This document shows positions 58,456-64,000 of a stretch of DNA of 64,000 nucleotides, piece by piece. This DNA is from Hyphomicrobiales bacterium. Lineage in GTDB: Bacteria; Pseudomonadota; Alphaproteobacteria; Rhizobiales; Rhizobiaceae. The stretch is taken from the NCBI GenBank assembly GCA_900471925.1, contig UCGV01000026.1, positions 248,001 to 312,000 on the forward strand, written 5' to 3'. Made by a program: the position numbers and the translations under genes. Under the pieces are notes generated by a model. The model did no database searches and was not told the DNA's origin. It was given only the letters and a program-made list of their open reading frames with translations. Every line of letters begins with the position of its first letter. Position 1 is the stretch's first letter.

Positions 58456-59508
58456 TCAGCTGACCGAAAAGACGAGGATCGCGCGCGTGCCGCGATGCTC
58501 CGGATCATAGGCCAGCTCGGATTTCAGGCTGCCGGCCATCGCAGTCAATATCTTCGTGCCGAGCCCTGTTCCCTTCGCCGGACCTGACGGATCGAAGCCC
58601 TGCCCCGCATCCTCGACGGTGACCCGCAGGATATCGCTCTCCTGCTCGACGATGACGTTGATCTCGCCGGCGCTACCGTCAGGATAGGCATATTTGAAGG
58701 CGTTGGTGACGAGTTCGCTGACGATCAGGCCAAGCGTGATCACCTTGTCGGTCGCAAGATTGACCGGGTGCGCCGTCAGCACCACGCGATGCGGGCGCTT
58801 GTCGTCGCGCATCGAGGCTTCGAGTTCGGTCAGAAGGCTGCTCAGATATTCATCCACCTGCACCGTGCCGACTTGCCGGTTGGTGTAGAGGCGGCGATGG
58901 ACGCTGGCGATGGCATTGATGCGCATCTGCGTTTCCTGCAGCGCATCGATCGCCACCTGGTCCTTGGTGACGGAGGATTGCATGCGGATCAACGCACCGA
59001 CGAGGCCGAGACTGTTGGCAATGCGGTGATTGACTTCGGCAAGCAGCATTTCCGCATGGTCGCGCTGCTGGCGGATCACCTCCTGCGCCTGCGCCGTATC
59101 GCGGCGGAAGCGCGCCCGCTCCAGCCCCTGTTCGAGCGCTGCGGCCAGAAGATCGAAATAATCGGGCGAGATGCCCTTCAGCACGTAATCGTCGGCACCG
59201 GCCTTCAGCGCCGCGACCGCAATGCTCGTATCGCCGGAGCCCGTGGCATAGATGACGGGCGGATGATCGGGCGTTTCCATGATGCGCGGCAGGATGTCGA
59301 GCCCGGTTTCGGCCTTGAGGAAATGATCGAGCACGACGGCCTCAATATCGCCTTCGGCAAGCCGCGCAAGACCGCTCGCGCCATCGCTTGCCCATTCCAG
59401 CGAAAAGCCGCGGCGGCCGAGATTCTTCTGCATCAGCAGCGCCAGCGCCTCGTCGTCGTCGATATAGAGGATACGGATCGGATCGCCCGCGCCGCTGGAC
59501 TCGCTCAT
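58456..59508 (-). CDS. Response regulator/histidine kinase hybrid (REC plus HWE/HisKA_2-type kinase)
   Basis: A 350-residue cytoplasmic two-component protein. Residues 8-130 are a receiver (ILYIDDDEALALLMQKNLGR) with Asp in AVVLDHFLKAETG. A coiled linker follows, then a HisKA_2-type dimerisation helix with the phospho-His in LAEVNHRIANSLGLVGALIR, and the ATPase domain with SELVTNAFKYAYPDGSAG and GTGLGTKILTAMAG. The start is ATG 59506-59508 behind GGAGG, making the long upstream extension unlikely. It may be a general-stress or blue-light-type kinase; the cognate regulator is unknown. Confidence 0.9.
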   Translation of the reverse strand: MSESSGAGDPIRILYIDDDEALALLMQKNLGRRGFSLEWASDGASGLARLAEGDIEAVVLDHFLKAETGLDILPRIMETPDHPPVIYATGSGDTSIAVAALKAGADDYVLKGISPDYFDLLAAALEQGLERARFRRDTAQAQEVIRQQRDHAEMLLAEVNHRIANSLGLVGALIRMQSSVTKDQVAIDALQETQMRINAIASVHRRLYTNRQVGTVQVDEYLSSLLTELEASMRDDKRPHRVVLTAHPVNLATDKVITLGLIVSELVTNAFKYAYPDGSAGEINVIVEQESDILRVTVEDAGQGFDPSGPAKGTGLGTKILTAMAGSLKSELAYDPEHRGTRAILVFSVS

Positions 59509-59770
59509 TCTGCCTCCGGGCATCTTCCCGCAGCAATACCGGCCGTAGCGCCGCCGAGTCTGTCTGCCTGAGACTGTCGTATTGCATTGGCAGGCGCGCG
59601 TAAACAGCACCTAGTCTTTGGTATGAGACGGCGCCTGCGATGCGGCGGATCCAAGGAGAATGCCATCGATAATGTCGACCCCTGCCCGGCTGCGGCCAGA
59701 CGCTTGCAAGAACGAAATACTGAAAATCAGTGCCCTTAACGCAGGGGAAGGCAAATGGTTCCGCAGGCTC

Positions 59771-61216
59771 TCAGCTTTTTTGAAACCGGCGATGGTGCGA
59801 GACTTCGGCGCCCGCATCGGCTGACAATTTCAGGAAACGCAGGCAGGACAGGAGGCCGATCACGCCGACAACGATGAAGGCCCAGCGGAAATCCACGAGC
59901 GCAGGATCGACCGCCCCTCGCAGCCCCGATGAGATGTTGAGCACGGCAGCCGCCACAGCGACGCCCAGCAGCAGCGAAATCTGTTGCAGCATGCTCGAAA
60001 GCGTCGAGGCCGAACTTCTTTGCGCCGGGCCGATATCGGCAAAGGAGAGCGTATTGAGCGCCGTGAACTCCATCGAACGCGAGAGCCCGGCGATCATCAA
60101 CAGCGCCGAGATGACGATCTCCGGCGTCTCCGGCGTCAGGAAACCGCAGGCAACGATCGAGGCCGCCGCGATAATACCGTTGAAGACCAGCACATTGCGG
60201 AAGCCGAAAATCTTGAGCAGCGGCGTCGTCACCACCTTCATGCCGAGATTGCCGAGGAAATAGACCAGCAGATAGGTGCCAGCCGCAATCGAACTCAGGC
60301 CGAAACCAAGCTGGAAGAGCAGCGGCAGCAGGAAAGGCGTGGCATTGATCGCCACCCGGCAGGCCGTGCCCGCCGATAATGTCGTCATCGAAAACGTGTG
60401 TACCTTGAAGGCAGAGAGATCGAGCAGCGGATTGTCGGTGCGCATGAAATGCCGCGTCGCCATGACCGAAAGCACGATGCCGGCGGCAAGCAGCACGACG
60501 AGCGGCAGATAACCGCCTTCCGCTTTCACCGACAGTTCGAGTGCGGCCAGCAGTAGCGTCAGCCCGGCAGCACTGAGGAAAAAGCCCTTGAGATCGAGCG
60601 GCCCGACCCGCTCCTCCCGCTGCTCCGGCACGAAGCGCAGCACCAGCGCAATGCCGATGATGCCGATCGGAATATTGATCAGGAAGTTCCAGTGCCAGCT
60701 GGCATAGGTGGTGATGAAACTGCCGAGCACCGGGCCGACGACCGGTGCCGTCAGCGCCGGCCATGTAATGAGCGCGATTGCCTGCACCAGTTCCGACTTG
60801 CGGGCATTCTTGAGCACGATGATCCGCCCGACCGGCGTCATCAGCGCACTGCCGACACCCTGCACGGCACGTGCGATGACGAATTCCGTCAGGCTTCCCG
60901 ACAGGCCGCAGAACAGCGAAGCCAGGGTGAAAACCGCGATCGATATCAGGAAGATGCGCCGCGCCCCGAAACGATCGCCGAGCCAGCCCGAGAGCGGGAT
61001 GAAGGCCGACGTGGTGAGCATATAGACGGTGATGCCGATGCTCATGGCGACCGGCTGCACCCCGAAGCTCGCCGCCATCTGCGGCAGCGACGTGGTGACG
61101 ATCGTGCCGTCGAGGATCTGCATGAAGAAGGAAACCGCAACGACCAGCGCAACGATCTTCGCCTGACGGGCGCTTGCCGCCTCATCGATATTTTCACTCG
61201 TAGGGACTGCAGTCAT
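59771..61216 (-). CDS. DHA2-family (EmrB/QacA-type) MFS drug efflux transporter
   Basis: A 481-residue inner-membrane H+ antiporter with about 14 hydrophobic segments. Family motifs: LDGTIVTTSLPQMAASFGVQ near the start, GWLGDRFGARRIFLISIAV in the loop after TM2, and GSALMTPVGRIIVLKNARKS. A drug or organic anion substrate is typical. The partner membrane-fusion protein (EmrA type) is not adjacent, so the pump either works alone or uses a partner elsewhere. No regulator gene is next to it. Confidence 0.9.
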   Translation of the reverse strand: MTAVPTSENIDEAASARQAKIVALVVAVSFFMQILDGTIVTTSLPQMAASFGVQPVAMSIGITVYMLTTSAFIPLSGWLGDRFGARRIFLISIAVFTLASLFCGLSGSLTEFVIARAVQGVGSALMTPVGRIIVLKNARKSELVQAIALITWPALTAPVVGPVLGSFITTYASWHWNFLINIPIGIIGIALVLRFVPEQREERVGPLDLKGFFLSAAGLTLLLAALELSVKAEGGYLPLVVLLAAGIVLSVMATRHFMRTDNPLLDLSAFKVHTFSMTTLSAGTACRVAINATPFLLPLLFQLGFGLSSIAAGTYLLVYFLGNLGMKVVTTPLLKIFGFRNVLVFNGIIAAASIVACGFLTPETPEIVISALLMIAGLSRSMEFTALNTLSFADIGPAQRSSASTLSSMLQQISLLLGVAVAAAVLNISSGLRGAVDPALVDFRWAFIVVGVIGLLSCLRFLKLSADAGAEVSHHRRFQKS

Positions 61217-61381
61217 CGGTGTGCCAATGCGAATTTCGGATGCGCGGCAAAAGGCGGGAGGACCGACAGGCAGACCGCGCGGAGGGATATCCAGCCTGCA
61301 TACGCCCCTTATGCCGGATCGGAAAGGTCAAATGCCGCCAAGGCGGGATTTTTTGTCAACAAATTCGGCAACAATCCGCAA

Positions 61382-62449
61382 TCAGCGATGAGCCCTTGTC
61401 TCGGCCGGTTTCACCGCCGAAAGCCTGCCGAGTTCGGAGCGGCGGCTTGCCGTATCGAGTTCGGAAAAATCGTCCGACAGTTCGGAGGTCACCTCGCCCT
61501 GCACGACGCAGTCGATCATGAACATCGGCCGTCGCTTGTGCTCCTGTACCAGCCGCCCGACATATTCGCCGAGCGTACCGAGCGCGATCAGCTGGATGGC
61601 GCTGAGCGCCGAGATCGCCGCCATGATGCTCGACCAGCCGGTGATGACATTGCCGTCGAACCATTGCACCAGCGTATAGATCAGCAGGCCGACGGCGAAG
61701 ACCGCCGAGATCAGGCCCATCCAGGCGCTGATGCGCAGCGGAATGATCGAGAAACTGGTGATCGCATCGATCGCGAAGCGGATCATCTTCTTCAGCGGAT
61801 ATTTCGTCGAGCCGGCATAGCGGGCATCACGCGTGTAGCGCAGCGCCACCTGCCTGCCGCCGATCCAGCTCACCATGCCCCGAATGAAACGATGCCGCTC
61901 CGGCATGTTGAGGAGGATATGCACGATACGCGCCTTCATGAGCCGGAAATCGCCCGTATCCTGCGGGATGGAGATGGAGGCAAGCCGCGTCAGCAGCCGG
62001 TAGAAGACGGACGCCGTGATGAGCTTGAACTTCGTCTCGCCCTTGCGCTCGCTGCGCTGCCCGTAAACGACATCGGCGCCGCGATCCATGATCGCCATCA
62101 TCTCGGTCAGCAGTTCCGGCGGATCCTGCAGATCGGCATCGATCAGCAGCACGCGCTCGCCACGCGCCACCGCAAGGCCCGAGGTCGCCGCGAGCTGGTG
62201 ACCGTGATTGCGCAGAAGCTTGACGCCGAGCACCTGCGGAATATCGGCCGCAAGCCGCGATATCACACCCCAGGTATCGTCGCTCGACCCGTCATCGACC
62301 AGAATGATCTCGAAGGCATCGCCGGCAGCGGCTTCCGCAGCCGCCCTCGCCCGCCGGCAGAATTCGCTCAAGCCCTCCGCTTCGTTATAGCAGGGCGCGA
62401 CGATGGAAAGCCTGATCCGCGCGTCACCACCATCAACGAAACCATCCAT
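61382..62449 (-). CDS. Glycosyltransferase family 2 with C-terminal membrane helices
   Basis: A 355-residue dolichyl/undecaprenyl-phosphate-sugar-synthase-like enzyme. Motifs: IVAPCYNEAEGLSEFCRRAR, then LVDDGSSDDTWGVISRLAAD and LLIDADLQDPPELLTEMMAI, and KYPLKKMIRFAIDAITSFSI before two transmembrane segments (residues about 250-320). It would transfer a sugar to polyprenyl phosphate at the inner membrane (GtrB/ArnC/DPM1-like). The start is ATG 62447-62449, with GGGAG about 11 bases before it. Its neighbours do not indicate the sugar or the final acceptor. Confidence 0.9.
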   Translation of the reverse strand: MDGFVDGGDARIRLSIVAPCYNEAEGLSEFCRRARAAAEAAAGDAFEIILVDDGSSDDTWGVISRLAADIPQVLGVKLLRNHGHQLAATSGLAVARGERVLLIDADLQDPPELLTEMMAIMDRGADVVYGQRSERKGETKFKLITASVFYRLLTRLASISIPQDTGDFRLMKARIVHILLNMPERHRFIRGMVSWIGGRQVALRYTRDARYAGSTKYPLKKMIRFAIDAITSFSIIPLRISAWMGLISAVFAVGLLIYTLVQWFDGNVITGWSSIMAAISALSAIQLIALGTLGEYVGRLVQEHKRRPMFMIDCVVQGEVTSELSDDFSELDTASRRSELGRLSAVKPAETRAHR

Positions 62450-62638
62450 CGACACCGAATCTCCCAATCCCCGGAGGGAAGCATGACCAATCGCCCGATG
62501 GCGCACAAGGCAGGGCAATGCCGCTCCGAAACAGGAACCTGCGCCTGCGGCTAGGGATTTGATATCATGAAGCTGCTTTGCACTTCCTAAAGGCAGAGCC
62601 GCAAAATCATATCAGGAGCATGATCCCAGGGAGGCGCC

Positions 62639-63328
62639 ATGCCGGAGAAAGCACCCGATCTCGGCCGCCGTGCTGCTGCCGCCAATGCCAAATTCTTCAT
62701 CGCCCTTGCCGTGATCATCTTCGTTGCGGCGGGTACACCTGCCTATTGGCAGGGCTGGCTCTTCCTCGCCAATTTTATCTTCTGGTGCACCGGCGTCACG
62801 GCCTATGTCTATTGGCACGACCCCGCGCTTCTCGAAAAGCGCATGCGCGCCGGCCCGGCCGCCGAAACCGAGCCCCTGCAGAAGCGCATCCAGTTGTTCA
62901 CCAGCATCGTCATGACCGCCCTTATCATCCTCTCGGCGCTCGACTACCGCTTCGGCTGGTCGTCCGTTCCGGCATGGGTCGTCATCCTCGGCAACCTGCT
63001 GATTGCAGCAGGCTTCCTCCTCGTCGCTATCGTCCTCCGGGAAAACAGCTTCGCCTCGGCAACGATCCAGGTCTCCCCGGACCAGACAGTCGTCTCCACC
63101 GGCCCCTACGCCCTCGTACGCCACCCGATGTATGCCGCCGTCCTGCCGCTCGCCACCGGCATGCCGCTCGCACTCGCCTCTTTCTGGGGCCCCCTCATCG
63201 TGCCGCTGATCATGGCCGGCATCATCCTGCGCCTCATCGACGAGGAGCGCCATCTGAGCCGCGACCTGCCGGGTTATGAGGATTATCGCCGCAAGGTCAG
63301 ATACCGGCTTGTCCCCGGCCTGTGGTGA
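62639..63328 (+). CDS. Isoprenylcysteine carboxyl methyltransferase-like membrane protein
   Basis: A 229-residue integral membrane protein with 4-5 helices and the ICMT/PEMT signature near the end: GPYALVRHPMYAAVLPLAT, then LIDEERHLSRDLPGYEDYRR and KVRYRLVPGLW. Family members methylate lipids or small molecules; bacterial copies are of unknown substrate. The ATG at 62639 has GGGAGG seven bases upstream. It converges on the O-methyltransferase, three bases between the stops. Confidence 0.87.
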   Translation: MPEKAPDLGRRAAAANAKFFIALAVIIFVAAGTPAYWQGWLFLANFIFWCTGVTAYVYWHDPALLEKRMRAGPAAETEPLQKRIQLFTSIVMTALIILSALDYRFGWSSVPAWVVILGNLLIAAGFLLVAIVLRENSFASATIQVSPDQTVVSTGPYALVRHPMYAAVLPLATGMPLALASFWGPLIVPLIMAGIILRLIDEERHLSRDLPGYEDYRRKVRYRLVPGLW

Positions 63329-63331
63329 CGA

Positions 63332-64000
63332 TCAAGGCTCGTAGCGACTGATCTCCAGCCCCGACCCCACCGGCAAGAGCACGCTTGATATTCCCGGCTT
63401 GGCGCGGATCGCCGTCGCATAGATCTTCACGTCCTCGGTCGCGGGATAGATCATGTTGTCGGCAACGACGATCGCCCCCGTATTGAGCTTCGGATAGAAA
63501 GCTTCGAGGCAGGGCAGATAAAGATCCTTCCAGAGATCGACGAGCACGAAATCCACCTTGCCCCGCAATTCGCGGATCATGGTGACCGCATCGCCCACCC
63601 GGAAATCGATATGTTCGGAAAGCCCGGCTTTTTCCGCCATGGCCTGTGCATAGGCGGATTTATAGCCATGCACTTCCATGGTGATCAATTTGCCGCCGGT
63701 GGCACGTGCCGCTTCCGCAAGCCAGATACCGGAATAGCCGAAGGACGTGCCGAGTTCGAGAATCGTCGGCGCGGTCAGGCTGCGAACGAGAATGTTGAGA
63801 AAACGCCCCGTCTGCGGGCCGACAGCCCGCATCCGCTGGTCCTGCCCGCCATCGCGCCCGCCAGGCGCCTCCTGGCGCGGCGTGGCCCGCTCCTGGTCGA
63901 TCCGCTGGTGATAGGTGCCGAGCACATTGAGCACCTTGTCGTCCAGCCGGTGCTCGCCGGTCAGGGCGGCGTGATCCTGCTTGTTGTCGCTCATCGGCAT
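63332..64000 (-). CDS. Class I SAM-dependent O-methyltransferase (5' end at the window edge)
   Basis: Up to 222 residues of a catechol-O-methyltransferase-like enzyme. SAM motif I is LELGTSFGYSGIWLAEAARA; the acidic loop is TMEVHGYKSAYAQA; the metal-binding region reads DFVLVDLWKDLYLPCLEAFY with VVADNMIYPA. The start may be the ATG at 63994 (MSDNKQ) or the one at the very edge; the upstream sequence is not visible. The cognate substrate is unknown. Confidence 0.85.
   Translation of the reverse strand: MPMSDNKQDHAALTGEHRLDDKVLNVLGTYHQRIDQERATPRQEAPGGRDGGQDQRMRAVGPQTGRFLNILVRSLTAPTILELGTSFGYSGIWLAEAARATGGKLITMEVHGYKSAYAQAMAEKAGLSEHIDFRVGDAVTMIRELRGKVDFVLVDLWKDLYLPCLEAFYPKLNTGAIVVADNMIYPATEDVKIYATAIRAKPGISSVLLPVGSGLEISRYEP

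Noticed and set aside
1..64000. tRNA, rRNA, CRISPR array, insertion sequences and phage integrase
   Set aside because: I read for cloverleaf ends, repeated spacers, transposase motifs and terminal repeats and found none that stands up; the inverted repeats present belong to the small intergenic family.

Overview
The window is chromosomal DNA of a Rhizobium-type alphaproteobacterium. GC is high throughout and genes are densely packed. Three clade markers support this: a complete acpXL cluster for the very-long-chain acyl group of rhizobial lipid A, an fnrN gene with paired anaeroboxes next to hemN, and an aerobic (CobNST-type) cobalamin pathway in the Rhizobium/Pseudomonas denitrificans nomenclature. 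No rRNA, tRNA, CRISPR array, insertion sequence or prophage was recognised.

Layout. 1-3.3 kb: the 5' part of gnd, a divergent AraC-type regulator, SRPBCC and VOC proteins, and a stand-alone PAS protein. 3.4-9.0 kb (minus strand): acpXL-fabZ-fabF2-fabF1-adh-lpxXL, which builds and transfers the C28-type acyl chain to lipid A. 9.1-11.8 kb: hemN and fnrN, divergent around two perfect FNR/FixK boxes, then an L,D-transpeptidase. 11.9-14.7 kb: a winged-helix/TPR regulator and an MFS carrier. 14.7-20.5 kb: cobD-cobC-cobB-cobA, a nucleoside hydrolase and cobE. 20.6-24.6 kb: a TSUP carrier, an acidic unknown protein, an exported isochorismatase-fold protein without its cysteine, and a SnoaL/MmyB-type regulator pair. 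24.6-31.3 kb: cobO-cobN-cobW-cobP behind a cobalamin riboswitch. 31.5-35.4 kb: a CLC channel with an atypical filter, a DUF4242 protein and cobQ.

36-38.6 kb: an orphan betaine-type binding protein, a small entericidin-like lipoprotein gene and a LysR regulator. 38.7-40.2 kb is a lower-GC island carrying one gene, a nucleotidyltransferase fused to a PD-(D/E)XK nuclease-like domain; it is the best candidate here for an undescribed (possibly defence) activity. 40.2-49.3 kb: a DUF882 peptidase-like protein, a CorC-like protein, Kup, an LLM oxidoreductase, two small DUF1127-like proteins and a GlxA-type regulator. 49.5-52 kb: a PleD-like diguanylate cyclase and its REC-REC paralogue. 52-64 kb: a dimethylglycine/sarcosine dehydrogenase-like flavoprotein, an MscS channel, DUF924, a response-regulator/histidine-kinase hybrid, a DHA2 efflux pump, GT2, an ICMT-like methyltransferase and an O-methyltransferase.

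Three features tie regions together. The cobalamin genes (cobA, B, C, D, E, N, O, P, Q, W) are spread over five blocks with unrelated genes between them. A family of double-hairpin intergenic repeats occurs at 5459, 30671 and 49419, two of them inside transcribed operon regions. A roughly 50-bp sequence next to the LysR gene reappears upstream of the small-protein genes near 47.4 kb, suggesting a shared regulon. All coordinates and functions were read from sequence alone; no database search was run.
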